Shown: positions 8,718 through 18,479, counted from the first letter of the stretch. The stretch is DNA of 64,000 nucleotides from an uncultured Anaerolineae bacterium (GCA_934216615.1 CAKQCB010000001.1:620001-684000), one strand, 5' to 3'. Notes: generated from the sequence alone by a model not told the origin. Numbers and translations: made by a program.

Positions 8718-9629
8718 CTAAAGAACCATGCGCGGATCAATCGCATCACGCACACCGTCACCAATAAAATTGACACATAACACCGTCACCACAAGCATGA
8801 TGGCGGGGGGAATCCATAACCATGGCAAATTCCGCAAAATGTCCAGATTACGCGCTGTCTCAAGCATATTTCCCCAGCTCGGTGTAGGCGGTGGAACCCC
8901 TAACCCTAAAAAGCTGAGGCCAGCTTCCGTCAAAATCGCCGAAGCGACCGCAAACGTCACCAGCGCGACTAACGAACCAAACGTATTCGGCAAAATATGC
9001 ACAATCATGATGCGCGCGTCGGAATAGCCTAAAACACGACACGCCATGACAAACTCTTGTTCGCGCAAAGATAAGAACTGACTGCGCACCATGCGCGCCG
9101 TCCCGGTCCAACTGAGCGCGCCGATGATAAAGACAATCGTCCAAACCGAACGCGGTAACATCGAAGCCAACGTCAACATGATAATGATGCTGGGAAAGGT
9201 CATAAATACATCCGTCGCACGCATCACCAGCATATCGACCTTACCGCGAAAATAACCCGACACCGCACCCAGCGCAGTACCGATCACAGTAGAGACCAAC
9301 GTCGCGCCAAAACCCACCACCAGCGAAACTTGACCACCATTCAATAGACGGCTCCAGTTATCACGGCCAACACGATCCGTGCCGAGCCAGTGGTCCGCAC
9401 TTGGCGGTGCGGAACGCGCGCGTAGATCAATTTGTTCGTAGCCATAGCGTTCGAACAGCGGGGCGCCCACGGTCATGATGATAATCCCAATCAAGATCAC
9501 AACCGAGACGACCGCAGGTTTATTCCGCAAAAAACGGCTTAAAGCGCGGTTTTCTTTGCGCTTTTTCGCCTTGTCAGTTTCCAATACAACTGGCTGTGCT
9601 ACAGTCGAAGATTTGGGTTGCTCAGTCAT
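8718..9629 (-). CDS. ABC transporter permease, DppC type (system 1)
   Basis: A 303-aa inner-membrane permease of the peptide/nickel/oligosaccharide class. It has a cytoplasmic N-terminus, one TM near residue 40, the LGTDRVGRDNWSRLLNG signature, four further TM segments, the ATPase-contacting loop (EFVMACRVLGYSDARIMIVHILPN) and GLSFLGLGVPPPTPSWG near the end. I start it at the ATG at 9629, which follows AAGGA; an alternative start at 9662 would add 11 residues and overlap DppB by 41 bp instead of 8. It pairs with the DppB gene upstream. Confidence 0.92.
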   Translation of the reverse strand: MTEQPKSSTVAQPVVLETDKAKKRKENRALSRFLRNKPAVVSVVILIGIIIMTVGAPLFERYGYEQIDLRARSAPPSADHWLGTDRVGRDNWSRLLNGGQVSLVVGFGATLVSTVIGTALGAVSGYFRGKVDMLVMRATDVFMTFPSIIIMLTLASMLPRSVWTIVFIIGALSWTGTARMVRSQFLSLREQEFVMACRVLGYSDARIMIVHILPNTFGSLVALVTFAVASAILTEAGLSFLGLGVPPPTPSWGNMLETARNLDILRNLPWLWIPPAIMLVVTVLCVNFIGDGVRDAIDPRMVL

Positions 9630-10578
9630 ATCGAATCCTTGGGTCTGCAAAACCATAAGCAAGATCAGTGAGCAAGTTCACCACCAAAACAACGATGGCA
9701 ATCACTAAATTCATGCCCATTAACAGAGGAACATCACGGCCATTGACCGCTTCCAAATACAACGTACCCATCCCCGGCCAGCTAAAGATCGTCTCGGTAA
9801 ACACCGCACCAACGACGAGCGTGGGCACACTAATCCCTACCAAGGTGATGATCGGCAGTAATGCGTTCGGGAAGCTGTGTCGCCATGTAATATAGAGTTC
9901 GCGCAACCCTTTACCGCGTGCAGTACGCACATAGTCCGCACCGATGACTTCTAACATACTAAAGCGGGTATAGCGCATGAAGTTGGCAATTTGTGCCAAG
10001 CTCAGCACCAACGCGGGTAAAAACAAATGATGGAGGGTTGTCCAAATATCCGGTTGACGGTTCACAGGTCGCATTCCACCGGACGGGAACCAACCTAAGT
10101 TAATTGAAAAAACAAATAAGGCGATGATCCCTGTCACAAAGGCGGGCATTGAAATTCCTAAGAACGAAGCCCCTGTAAAGAGATAATCCCAAAAACTATA
10201 CTGGCGTAAAGCGGTGAAAATACCGAGGGTAACCCCCACCACCATGCCAATTGCCAGTGCAGCGCCTGAAAGAAGAAGGGTTGCGCTAAGTCGCTGTGCA
10301 ATCACATCTGCAACAGGTTGCCCATTCACAAACCGATAACCGAGATTGCCGCGAAGCGCGTCTAGAAGCCAATTAAAATAACGAACCGTCACGGGCTGGT
10401 CTAAACCGAACCGCGCGATGATATCTGCTTCGGCGGCGGCAGTCATATTTAATTCTGGGCGGATAAAATAGTCTGTAATATCACCCGGAGCAATTTCAAT
10501 CAACGCATAAATAATCATGGTGATGATTAAGAAGACGGGGATACTGATCAACAAACGACGTAAAATGTACTGCTGCAT
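9622..10578 (-). CDS. ABC transporter permease, DppB type (system 1)
   Basis: A 318-aa permease with an N-terminal TM (residues 9-30), the long loop ending in GNLGYRFVNGQPVADVI, five more TM segments, the coupling loop ADYVRTARGKGLRELYITWRH and the family ending AYGFADPRIRYD. AGGAAG precedes the ATG. The gene follows the binding-protein gene after a stem-loop and overlaps dppC by 8 bp. No ATPase gene is nearby. Confidence 0.92.
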   Translation of the reverse strand: MQQYILRRLLISIPVFLIITMIIYALIEIAPGDITDYFIRPELNMTAAAEADIIARFGLDQPVTVRYFNWLLDALRGNLGYRFVNGQPVADVIAQRLSATLLLSGAALAIGMVVGVTLGIFTALRQYSFWDYLFTGASFLGISMPAFVTGIIALFVFSINLGWFPSGGMRPVNRQPDIWTTLHHLFLPALVLSLAQIANFMRYTRFSMLEVIGADYVRTARGKGLRELYITWRHSFPNALLPIITLVGISVPTLVVGAVFTETIFSWPGMGTLYLEAVNGRDVPLLMGMNLVIAIVVLVVNLLTDLAYGFADPRIRYD

Positions 10579-10602
10579 AGTTTGACTTCCTAATCAATAT
10601 AA

Positions 10603-10624
10603 GGGTACTCAACATTGAGTACCC
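10603..10624 (-). terminator. Stem-loop between binding-protein and permease genes (system 1)
   Basis: Inverted repeat GGGTACTCAA / TTGAGTACCC with almost no spacer, so the practical loop is 4-6 nt. It lies in the 66-bp gap between the SBP stop and the dppB start. No strong T run follows on the minus strand, so partial termination or 3'-end protection of the SBP message is more likely than a full stop. Confidence 0.55.
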
Positions 10625-10644
10625 TCACTGACTACGGTCAAAAA

Positions 10645-12222
10645 TTATTCACTAACTGCCCATAATTCAGAGTGATCTTCGTATGGACCGCCACCGGGGC
10701 CGGGGAACCAATAGAAGTCTTCAACATCACTGGAAGCCACACCAAAACGTAATGCAGTCCACAAATAACCTTCGGTCGCATTTTGGTTTTGGAAAGTGCA
10801 GATGTCTTGTAACAAGCCAGTATACGCTTCAGAGTCACCTTCAACGCGAGCTTGAGCCATCAAAGCGGTCATTTCGGGGTATTCAGTACCACTTAATGGC
10901 GCGCCATCAACGGTGGGTTGTCCGCCTACTTCATAGAATGGGAATGGATAGTTTGCCAAACCAGCGGCCACACCACGATAAGAAATTGTCCAGCCTTCAC
11001 CTGTGTAGAAATAGGAATTGTAGGTTGGGACGTCTTGACGTACAGGGATCGCGTTTATGCCAACATCTGCGAGGAACGCTTGAACAGCGGCCATTGCATC
11101 CGCATGGAATTGGCTATCGTAGTAAGTCACGATTTCAATCGGTTGGCTACCATCGAAGTTGGCTTCAGCAAGCAGTTGACGAGCCAAGTCAGGATTATAG
11201 CTATACGCATTCAATGCTTCTGCGGCTGGGTACATAGAGGGGAACGCGCCCACGCAAGGAATGACGCTGGCCGTGCCTTGCAGAACGGCATCGGCAATAG
11301 CTTCACGGTCAATGGCGTACAAGAACGCTTGGCGAACGCGAATATCTTGGAAGCGTTCATCACGTTCATTGAAGATCATATAGTTGCTCACGCCCGAGGG
11401 ACCTTCAAAGATATTGTAAGCCTCATTGCCCACAAACCCTTGAGCGACGTCACCGCTTGCATACGAGAAGTGAATTTCACCTGCTTCTAAAGCCAACAAA
11501 GCGGATGTTTCGTCTGCGAAGTAGCGATTAATCAATTGATCTAAACGAGGTGCGCCGTTCCAATAGTTGGGGTTCGGCACCAATGACCAGAATTGATCGC
11601 GTTGGAATTCTTGGTGCATAAACGGCCCTGTACCAACCGGATTGGTGAAGAACCAATCGCTATTTTGGTAACCGGCGGGGTCCATTTCACCCAAAATATG
11701 TTCTGGCAAAATCCACAATAACATCAAGCTGTAGGGTAAACGTGGGGTCGGTGTATTGAGTTCAAATTCAACGGTGAGATCATCAATCGCACGAACTTCA
11801 ACAATGCTTTCTGAAGGAAGTTGGCTGAAGCCGGGGAAGGAAGTCGCCGCGGCGGGGTCAATCGCCAAGTTCAAAGAGAAAACAACATCATCGGCGGTGA
11901 AGGCTTCGCCATCATGCCACAGGACACCTTCCCGTAAGTTGAATGTCCAGAGGGTGAAATCTTCGTTTGCTTCCCAAGATGTCGCCAACTGCGGTGCAAC
12001 ATCGCTCACATCGGCATTCCAGCTCACCAGTGGTGACCAAATTTTGGAGAGCCATGTACGTCCAGCAGTGTCCATATAAGGAATGATCGCAGGTGCACCA
12101 CCCGGCCCAACATCAAACGCGCCGATGAGCGTTCCGCCACCGCCCGCATCCTGGGCCAATGCTGAAGAAAAAACTAAACCCGTTGATAACGCTGCTATAG
12201 TTAAATATTTAAAAACGCGCAT
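10645..12222 (-). CDS. ABC transporter substrate-binding protein, family 5 (system 1)
   Basis: A 525-aa secreted solute-binding protein of the Dpp/Opp class (SBP_bac_5). The signal peptide is residues 1-23 (YLTIAALSTGLVFSSALAQ, cut after ALA) and no lipobox Cys follows. Family hallmarks are SWEANEDFTLWTFNLREGVLWHDGEAFTADDV, the VRQAFLYAIDREAIADAVL helix and LARQLLAEANFDG. AGGAGC precedes the ATG. Family members bind peptides, oligosaccharides, nickel or opines; here the neighbouring aldolases suggest a sugar-acid or sialate ligand, which is an inference. Confidence 0.92.
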   Translation of the reverse strand: MRVFKYLTIAALSTGLVFSSALAQDAGGGGTLIGAFDVGPGGAPAIIPYMDTAGRTWLSKIWSPLVSWNADVSDVAPQLATSWEANEDFTLWTFNLREGVLWHDGEAFTADDVVFSLNLAIDPAAATSFPGFSQLPSESIVEVRAIDDLTVEFELNTPTPRLPYSLMLLWILPEHILGEMDPAGYQNSDWFFTNPVGTGPFMHQEFQRDQFWSLVPNPNYWNGAPRLDQLINRYFADETSALLALEAGEIHFSYASGDVAQGFVGNEAYNIFEGPSGVSNYMIFNERDERFQDIRVRQAFLYAIDREAIADAVLQGTASVIPCVGAFPSMYPAAEALNAYSYNPDLARQLLAEANFDGSQPIEIVTYYDSQFHADAMAAVQAFLADVGINAIPVRQDVPTYNSYFYTGEGWTISYRGVAAGLANYPFPFYEVGGQPTVDGAPLSGTEYPEMTALMAQARVEGDSEAYTGLLQDICTFQNQNATEGYLWTALRFGVASSDVEDFYWFPGPGGGPYEDHSELWAVSE

Positions 12223-12282
12223 TGAAAGCTCCTAATAATTTGACTAACCTTTTTACCTTTAAAATTGTCGGTTTTGTCTCGA

Positions 12283-13227
12283 TCATACGCTCCCTTCGAT
12301 ACATAGAATTTCCGGAATGGTTTGTACGGCGAATGCTCGTAAGCGATCTGCCACCGTTTCGCTAATCCATCGGTACGGTAGGCGTAGTCGTGAGCCAATG
12401 TTCGCCCAACCACCGATTACCGAAAGTAATTTATCTACCGCCGAATTGGGGTAGTTCTCACGCGTGATAAATGGAGTGACGTACTGATTAAAGTAGGCTT
12501 GAATCCGCCCTTCTAATTCAAGTGCGGCGGGTAGATCGACCTTCATCAGTTCATACCAACGCTGTGCCCCAAGGGGATGCAAGCACGCGACGTTGGAATA
12601 AGCCCCCGCGGCACCTTGCGAAAAACCTGTAGCGAGATGATGGCCGGGGATGAAGACCGATAACGCTTTACAGTGTAAGCGCATCGATTCGTACCACCGC
12701 GCATCGCCACCCGCTACTTTCACCCCAACCAATTGAGGCACCCCTTGGTGTAACCGCCCGATCTGTTCTGGGGTCAAAACGCGCTTGGCATGCGGTGGAT
12801 TGTAAAGAATTAACGGGATATCTCCAGCGGCTTCGGCAAACCCTTGCAGACAAGTCACCATTTCAGGTTCTTGTAAGGGAAACCAATCCGCCAAAATTAC
12901 TTGGAAAGCGCTGGGGTTCAAAGCCTTCGTGCGCTGGATGCGCCCTAAAGAAATTTGATAACTAGGATGGCTCGCGCCAATTTGAAACGGTAGCTCAGAC
13001 GCTTCACAAGTTTCAGCAACCATCTGCTGGATACGGTCAAATTCTGTTTCGGTTTGGGTATGAAACTCCCCTGCTGTGCCATTGCTGTACACGCCATTGA
13101 CCTGCACCTGAGCGATATAATCCAGCTCAGCCTGTAGACGGCCGTAATCAATACTTTCATCGGCATTGATGGGAAGTAGCAAGGTCGCCCAATTGCCAAA
13201 AATGTCTTCAGCGCGTAAAGGTTTCAT
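12283..13227 (-). CDS. DapA/NanA-family aldolase (second copy)
   Basis: A 314-aa class I pyruvate aldolase fold. It has SNGTAGE (48-54), the catalytic Tyr142 (LILYNPP) and the Schiff-base Lys170 (LVGVKVAGG). The YNPP motif and overall divergence from the copy at 6966 suggest a different substrate, for example a 2-keto-3-deoxy sugar acid. It overlaps the GntR gene by 4 bp and lies 60 bp before the binding-protein gene, so it is an early gene of the importer operon. Confidence 0.87.
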   Translation of the reverse strand: MKPLRAEDIFGNWATLLLPINADESIDYGRLQAELDYIAQVQVNGVYSNGTAGEFHTQTETEFDRIQQMVAETCEASELPFQIGASHPSYQISLGRIQRTKALNPSAFQVILADWFPLQEPEMVTCLQGFAEAAGDIPLILYNPPHAKRVLTPEQIGRLHQGVPQLVGVKVAGGDARWYESMRLHCKALSVFIPGHHLATGFSQGAAGAYSNVACLHPLGAQRWYELMKVDLPAALELEGRIQAYFNQYVTPFITRENYPNSAVDKLLSVIGGWANIGSRLRLPYRWISETVADRLRAFAVQTIPEILCIEGSV

Positions 13228-13961
13228 GAAATCGCATCCCTTTTCAAATTCTGCTGAAGTTCTTTTGAACGACGTAAGCGTTCTTTTAAACCGCTGTAAT
13301 GTTCGCTGAGCGCGTGCCGTAACGTGTCGGGGTCACCTGTACGGATTGCATCGACCACCGCAACGTGTAGCTTTGCAGTGTGTAACGGTTCAAAGTCGGC
13401 CATTTCTACAACCAAAACAGCCTTTCTAAACACACTCCAAAAGACATCCTGTAATTGTAAAAGGATGGAATTATCGACAGGTTTGAATAATTCGATATGA
13501 AATGCTTGATCAGTTTTAACGAGCGGTTCACCTCGTTCAGCGGCAACGCACATCTCTTGAGCAAGCGCGTCTAAAATTTGAATCCGTTCAGGGGTGATGA
13601 GAGGCAAAGCAATATCGACCATACCGTTTTCAAGCACTTCACGTACTTGAAGCATATCCTCGAGTTCGCTGAGGTTATAGAAAACATCGTAAGAGATATT
13701 TTCAATGATCGGTTGAAGGGTGAACCCTTTGACATATAAGCCACTGCCCCGCCGAACTTCTAAGATACCCAAAGTTGCCAGTGACTGTACCGCTTCCCGA
13801 ACTGAATTACGGCTCACGCCAAGCTGTTGGCTCAAGTTATTTTCGGACGGTAATTTATCGCCATGTTTAAGCTGGTTATCAAGGATGAACTGTTTAATTG
13901 CATCCTGTATTTGCTCAGGGATGAGCGAGACAGGGGGTAAACGTTTTATTGGTTTTTCCAT
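13224..13961 (-). CDS. GntR-family regulator, FadR/FCD subgroup
   Basis: A 245-aa cytoplasmic repressor with an N-terminal winged helix (DKLPSENNLSQQLGVSRNSVREAVQSLATLGILEVRRGSG, about residues 35-75) and a C-terminal all-helical FCD domain (QVREVLENGMVDIALPLI, then DQAFHIELFKPVDN with a likely metal-site His). I start it at the ATG at 13961; a TTG two codons upstream is the only alternative. Its 4-bp overlap with the aldolase makes it the first gene of the 13961-6966 operon, which it probably autoregulates. The effector is likely a sugar acid. Confidence 0.92.
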   Translation of the reverse strand: MEKPIKRLPPVSLIPEQIQDAIKQFILDNQLKHGDKLPSENNLSQQLGVSRNSVREAVQSLATLGILEVRRGSGLYVKGFTLQPIIENISYDVFYNLSELEDMLQVREVLENGMVDIALPLITPERIQILDALAQEMCVAAERGEPLVKTDQAFHIELFKPVDNSILLQLQDVFWSVFRKAVLVVEMADFEPLHTAKLHVAVVDAIRTGDPDTLRHALSEHYSGLKERLRRSKELQQNLKRDAIS

Positions 13962-13979
13962 AATCAATCATCAAAAAAA

Positions 13980-14010
13980 AGTATTTATATACTCACTATA
14001 ACAAGCTTGT
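13980..14010. promoter_or_regulatory. Candidate GntR operator region
   Basis: Two short inverted repeats precede the GntR gene: AGTAT-TTAT-ATACT at 13980-13993 and the perfect 10-bp palindrome ACAAGCTTGT at 14001-14010. Either could be the operator for the regulator encoded next to them. The match is positional only. Confidence 0.35.
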
Positions 14011-14065
14011 AGGATATGCGCAACGTTTTTTGAACAAATTCAACAATTTGCACAACTTGTCAAAG

Positions 14066-15352
14066 TTAGCCAAGCAAACGTGTTAAATAGGAATTTGAAA
14101 ATATTCTTTGAGGGTCGCATAAATTCCGTTGTTCTTGGAATTTATGCCACTGCGGGTAAAGTTGTGATAGCTCGTCTACTGTACGAGAATGGATTTTCCC
14201 CCAGTGAGGTCGGCCATTATAACGTTTAAAGATGGCTTCCATTAGGTCAAAGTAGGCTTGATATTCCATGCCGTGAAACATATGCACGGCGATATAAGCG
14301 CTTTCACGTCCATAGGCAGGGCTTAAATAAATATCATCCCCACTGGTAAAACGGCACTCAATCGGAAAATGCACCTGAATATTTTCTTTGCGGATGGTGG
14401 CATCAATCTCATGGATAGCGTCTTTAAAGGCTTCCGCAGGTAGGTTGTATTCCATTTCTTGAAATTTCACATAACGCACCGTCGAAAATACATCATGAGA
14501 ATAGTTCACTATGTCGGTATCAGCGATGAGTCGCCCGCTCAGTTCACTAATCGGTTTACTTAAACTGGGGAACTGCCGATTCGCTACGCTTAAAGCCCAT
14601 AGCCCTGCATTCTCAAGCGCATATTCATTCACTTTGTTCATGAGCGTTTTAGAACGCGGGTTTTCTTCACTCATGTTAGCAATTTTTGCTTGAACATCAT
14701 CGGTATAGGGAAACCAGTGAAACTCAAAATGGCGGTTGTTATGTTTGTATTCGTCTAAGTTCGTTAAACACTCCGCTAAACTTTTACGGCGAATTTTGAG
14801 ATTCAACACGTATAACGGCATCAATCGCAGTGTGACGCTGACAATGATGCCGAGCGCCCCCAATGAAATTTGCGCGGCTTTGAATAATTCAGGGTTTTCG
14901 CTTTCAGAACACTCAACGACTGTTCCATCAGCAATGACTAAGGTCAACCGCGTCACTTGAGTAGATACATTCCCAAGCGTCACCCCTGTTCCATGCGTGC
15001 CCGTGCTCAATGCGCCCGCAATTGATTGTACGTTGATGTCACCTAAATTTTCCTGGGCAAGCCCCGCGTGAGATAACAATTCACCGATCTGTTTCAGGCG
15101 TGTACCCGCCTTAAGTGTCGCCGTATGCGCCTCATGATCGATTGATTCGATGCCAGAATATTTATCCAATGACACGAGGACATCCGACGTTTCGACCAAA
15201 GGGTTAAAAGAATGTCCCGCACCTACGGGGCGCATCTTGCGTCCTGAAGTCGTGCAGGTTTGAACTAAGGCCACAATTTCATCAAGGGTGCTGGGATAAT
15301 GAACTTCCGCAGGTGAGAATTCGACTGAGCCAGACCAATTCTGCCATTTCAT
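14066..15352 (-). CDS. FAD-linked oxidase, L-gulonolactone/alditol oxidase family
   Basis: A 428-aa flavoprotein of the vanillyl-alcohol-oxidase fold. The N-terminal FAD domain has RPVGAGHSFNPL, in which His47 is the position that binds FAD covalently in relatives, and SIAGALSTGTHGTG near residue 130. The C-terminal ALO domain ends in HWGKIHS and FQEQRNLCDPQRIFSNSYLTRLL. Family members oxidise aldonolactones or alditols with O2. The gene overlaps its upstream neighbour by 4 bp. Together the two make a pair of oxidase and PLP enzyme whose joint substrate I cannot name. Confidence 0.9.
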   Translation of the reverse strand: MKWQNWSGSVEFSPAEVHYPSTLDEIVALVQTCTTSGRKMRPVGAGHSFNPLVETSDVLVSLDKYSGIESIDHEAHTATLKAGTRLKQIGELLSHAGLAQENLGDINVQSIAGALSTGTHGTGVTLGNVSTQVTRLTLVIADGTVVECSESENPELFKAAQISLGALGIIVSVTLRLMPLYVLNLKIRRKSLAECLTNLDEYKHNNRHFEFHWFPYTDDVQAKIANMSEENPRSKTLMNKVNEYALENAGLWALSVANRQFPSLSKPISELSGRLIADTDIVNYSHDVFSTVRYVKFQEMEYNLPAEAFKDAIHEIDATIRKENIQVHFPIECRFTSGDDIYLSPAYGRESAYIAVHMFHGMEYQAYFDLMEAIFKRYNGRPHWGKIHSRTVDELSQLYPQWHKFQEQRNLCDPQRIFSNSYLTRLLG

Positions 15353-16533
15353 AAAAATTTATACCCTTCACCGCGATACGTTTTCACCTCGTCCACAATG
15401 TGACCCTGACGGACAAGATAGAGGGAATTAAAATGTTCACACAGTTCGCCCGCTTTGCCATGACGCATGAAAATGGGATCGCCGAGCTTCAACGGCTCAT
15501 CGCCCGTATAGACAATAGGCGTTTGCACTTCACCCGCCGCTTCAAACTCGGTTAGGGATGCGCCTACAGGTAAATACGGCTGAGGGATTTTTTCGGGGGA
15601 AAGCCCGCCTGACGCCACGTATCCACCCCCTAGACAGGTGTACGTATCGGCTTTGGGATGACGCACAATTTCAATGGCGAAAGCCGCCGCAGGTTGATGT
15701 TTAAAATGCTGATAGTGATCAAAAACGACCGGTGAAAAAAATGCAGAACCTGAAGCGACCTCGGTCACACCGCTTTCTTGTGACGTGCTTTCGAGGCTTC
15801 CTGTACCACCGCCGTTCACAAAACGCGGTTTTGCGCCTGCATTTTGCAACGCCTCTAAAATGGCGCATCGACGTTGGCGTAAATGCAGAATCGAACGTGA
15901 TTTCAACCAACGGATGACGCGGTTGCGCGCGCTCTTTCCACCATCGCCAACCCCCGCAATTTGCGCTTCATAGCCCATCACACCATCTAAATAAAGAGAG
16001 GAACTTTCGGCAATCGCTCGGTAAACCTTCAATGCTGTTTCGGGCGACGTGATGGGCGAACGCCACACGCCAAAGTGAAGCATCGGCAGATCATACGAAA
16101 GATCGATGTCCATACATACGGGTAAGCGCACTTGGTGAGCAGAGGCAATACGATCAAGCTGTGCAATATGTTCAAGGGAATCAACCATCAAGGTGATGGT
16201 TTTCCCCTGTTTCACCTGCTCACACACCAACCCGATTTGTTCCACATGCCACGCGGGATACGCGACTAGCAAATCATCAAAGCCAGATTGGCTCAGGTGA
16301 ACAGCTTCCAAAACGCTGTAAGACATCACGCCTTGAAAACGCGGGTTCGACGCAAAGATATAACGAAGAATAGCCGTACACCGTATCGACTTTGAAGCGA
16401 TGCGAATCTGTTTATTACCCGCGCGTTGTAAGACCGCCTCAATATTCTGATCCAATAAATCAAGGTCAACAAACGCGAATGGCATCTGCTTACCTTGAAA
16501 AATGGAGCGATATTCACCATAAGTTGACGGCAT
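15349..16533 (-). CDS. PLP-dependent alanine-racemase-fold protein (D-threonine aldolase-like)
   Basis: A 394-aa enzyme with an N-terminal alanine-racemase barrel. The PLP Lys is Lys48 (RIASKSIRC). The protein ends with a D-serine dehydratase/D-threonine aldolase-like domain whose FMRHGKAGELCEHF carries a His and a Cys where relatives bind a metal. Proteins of this type are usually labelled amino acid deaminase/aldolase and act on beta-hydroxy D-amino acids. Coupling to the flavin oxidase gene (4-bp overlap) and closeness to an importer and anmK suggest catabolism of imported D-amino-acid-containing compounds; that is an inference. Confidence 0.85.
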   Translation of the reverse strand: MPSTYGEYRSIFQGKQMPFAFVDLDLLDQNIEAVLQRAGNKQIRIASKSIRCTAILRYIFASNPRFQGVMSYSVLEAVHLSQSGFDDLLVAYPAWHVEQIGLVCEQVKQGKTITLMVDSLEHIAQLDRIASAHQVRLPVCMDIDLSYDLPMLHFGVWRSPITSPETALKVYRAIAESSSLYLDGVMGYEAQIAGVGDGGKSARNRVIRWLKSRSILHLRQRRCAILEALQNAGAKPRFVNGGGTGSLESTSQESGVTEVASGSAFFSPVVFDHYQHFKHQPAAAFAIEIVRHPKADTYTCLGGGYVASGGLSPEKIPQPYLPVGASLTEFEAAGEVQTPIVYTGDEPLKLGDPIFMRHGKAGELCEHFNSLYLVRQGHIVDEVKTYRGEGYKFL

Positions 16534-16600
16534 AACTCTCCTTAAGAGACCCGTTCACAGCATCATTGCGATATGTATCATAGAACGTGAAATTGATACA

Positions 16601-17467
16601 TCACCCTTTAAGGCCACGCAAACGCGGGTCGAGGATATCACGCAGGCCGTCCCCTAAAAGGTTAAAACTGAGCACGCCTAAAACGATGGAAAGCGCGGGG
16701 TAAATCATCAACCACGGCGCCATTTCTGCGATGCCACGACTTTCGCTTAACATCACCCCCCATGATGGGGTTGGCGGTTGTGTCCCTAAGCCGAGGAAGC
16801 TGAGTCCCGCTTCGGTCAAGAGCGCCCATGAGAGCGCTAAACTCACCTGCACAATCAAAGGGGCCAGCGTGTTCGGCAGAATATGCTGCCAAATAATGCC
16901 CATATCTTTACGCCCCAAGCATCGCGCCGCCGTGACGTATTCCATTTCTTTCACAGACAGGACCGGGGCGCGGGAAACACGCGCAAAAATTGGCGTGTAG
17001 ACGATGGCAATCGCCATCACTGTTGTATTCACCCCCGGGCCTAAAATACTCACGATCACCAGTGCCATGAGCAAGGCGGGGATGGCAAAGAATACATCCA
17101 TCAGGCGCATTAAAACATTTTCAAACCAACCGCCAAGATAGCCCGCAATCGTCCCTAAAAATGTCCCCATGATGGTAGCAGAAGCCACAGCCAACAGCGC
17201 AACCCGTAGTGAATTGGCCGCTCCTTCCATCAAACGACTGGCAAGGTCACGACCAAAAAGGTCAGTGCCTAGAAGATAATTTGCGCTAGGCGCTTGTAAG
17301 CGGTCTGAGCGATGCTGTTCAAGAGATGGGTATGGCGTGATGCCCAACGCCCCACACAAGCCGATGACAAGATAGATACTCAATAAAGTCAAGCCGATAA
17401 CACCGCTTAAATTACGGAACAGACGGCCACGAAATGAGACCGTACCGGATTTAGCTATTTTTGGCAT
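16601..17467 (-). CDS. ABC transporter permease, DppC type (system 2)
   Basis: A 288-aa permease with an N-terminal TM (GVIGLTLLSIYLVIGLCGALG), LLGTDLFGRDLASRLMEGA, four more TM segments, the coupling loop MEYVTAARCLGRKDMGIIWQHILPN and GLSFLGLGTQPPTPSWG. I use the ATG at 17467, which overlaps dppB by 17 bp; an in-frame upstream start at 17494 is also possible. It pairs with the next DppB. Confidence 0.9.
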   Translation of the reverse strand: MPKIAKSGTVSFRGRLFRNLSGVIGLTLLSIYLVIGLCGALGITPYPSLEQHRSDRLQAPSANYLLGTDLFGRDLASRLMEGAANSLRVALLAVASATIMGTFLGTIAGYLGGWFENVLMRLMDVFFAIPALLMALVIVSILGPGVNTTVMAIAIVYTPIFARVSRAPVLSVKEMEYVTAARCLGRKDMGIIWQHILPNTLAPLIVQVSLALSWALLTEAGLSFLGLGTQPPTPSWGVMLSESRGIAEMAPWLMIYPALSIVLGVLSFNLLGDGLRDILDPRLRGLKG

Positions 17468-18416
17468 AGGAAATTCGCGGGTCGATTGCCGCATAGATGA
17501 GATCAGCGATCAGATTGATGATGATAAAATTAAAAGCAACGAATAAAACGATGCCTTGTACCAGCGCATAATCTCGTTGGGAAATGGCGTTGAACACCAA
17601 CCGCCCAATGCCGGGCAGCGAGAAGATTTCTTCAGTAATCACCGTCCCGCCCAAGAGATACCCCAATTCAATGCCAACAATCGTGACCACAGGAATTAAC
17701 GCATTCCGTAACGCGTGGCGACGGATGATCAGCATCTCGAATAAGCCCTTGCTTCGCGCAGTGCGGATGTAATCTTGGCTCAGAACTTCTAACATTGCGG
17801 AACGGGTCGTGCGCATCACCGACGCGGAAAAAGCAAAACCAAGCGTGATAGCCGGAAAAATCATCTGGCTGAGGTTTTGCGCGGGATTTTGCGCGAATGT
17901 GACGAAGTTACCTGAATTTGGCAGGATTTTAAAATAGACAGACAACACAAAAATGATCAGCGTGCCTAATAAAAAGTTCGGCACCGCAAGGCCGATCAGC
18001 GCGATCAAACGCCCAACCAAGTCGATGATCGAATTGTGTTTTACGGCGGAAAGTATCCCAATCGGAATACCTAAACATAAGGCGATTGTGACCGCCATCA
18101 GTGCGAGTTGAAGCGTGACAGGAAAGCGGTTTGCGATCACTTGCAAAACAGGTTCACCAAAACGAACCGAAATCCCCAAATCCCCGCGAACGGCGTTTCC
18201 GAGCCACGTCACATATTGTTCAGCAACGGGTTTATCTAAACCAAAATATTCTTCGAGCGCTTCGCGTTGGGTGGGGGTGAGCATGCCCGCTTCTGTGCCG
18301 AGCATCGCCACGATGGCATCCCCGGGGACAAGCCGAATCGCCCCAAAAATCAAAATTGAAACGCCGAGAAGCGTTGGCAAAAATGCAATTGCCCGTTGGG
18401 CGAGATATCGTATCAT
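17451..18416 (-). CDS. ABC transporter permease, DppB type (system 2)
   Basis: A 321-aa permease with a TM at residues 9-30, GDLGISVRFGEPVLQVIANR before TM2, the coupling loop QDYIRTARSKGLFEMLIIRRHALRN and VITEEIFSLPGIGRL near the end. Its C-terminus (AAIDPRISYAKNS) is typical. It follows the second binding-protein gene after a strong stem-loop. Confidence 0.92.
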   Translation of the reverse strand: MIRYLAQRAIAFLPTLLGVSILIFGAIRLVPGDAIVAMLGTEAGMLTPTQREALEEYFGLDKPVAEQYVTWLGNAVRGDLGISVRFGEPVLQVIANRFPVTLQLALMAVTIALCLGIPIGILSAVKHNSIIDLVGRLIALIGLAVPNFLLGTLIIFVLSVYFKILPNSGNFVTFAQNPAQNLSQMIFPAITLGFAFSASVMRTTRSAMLEVLSQDYIRTARSKGLFEMLIIRRHALRNALIPVVTIVGIELGYLLGGTVITEEIFSLPGIGRLVFNAISQRDYALVQGIVLFVAFNFIIINLIADLIYAAIDPRISYAKNS

Positions 18417-18427
18417 CAGGTTCCATG

Positions 18428-18459
18428 AAAGCGGTGAGGACAGGTGCCCTCACCGCTTT
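18428..18459 (-). terminator. Stem-loop between binding-protein and permease genes (system 2)
   Basis: A perfect 12-bp stem (AAAGCGGTGAGG / CCTCACCGCTTT) with an 8-nt loop in the 63-bp gap between the SBP stop and the dppB start. On the minus strand only a modest T stretch follows, so leaky termination or mRNA protection is likely. Confidence 0.6.
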
Positions 18460-18479
18460 GAAGTTAGATATAAAAGAAA

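Noticed and set aside
12283..13227. Calling this gene dapA (lysine synthesis)
   Set aside because: It is coupled to a GntR regulator and an importer, and its motifs do not separate it from sugar-acid aldolases. Only the family is safe.
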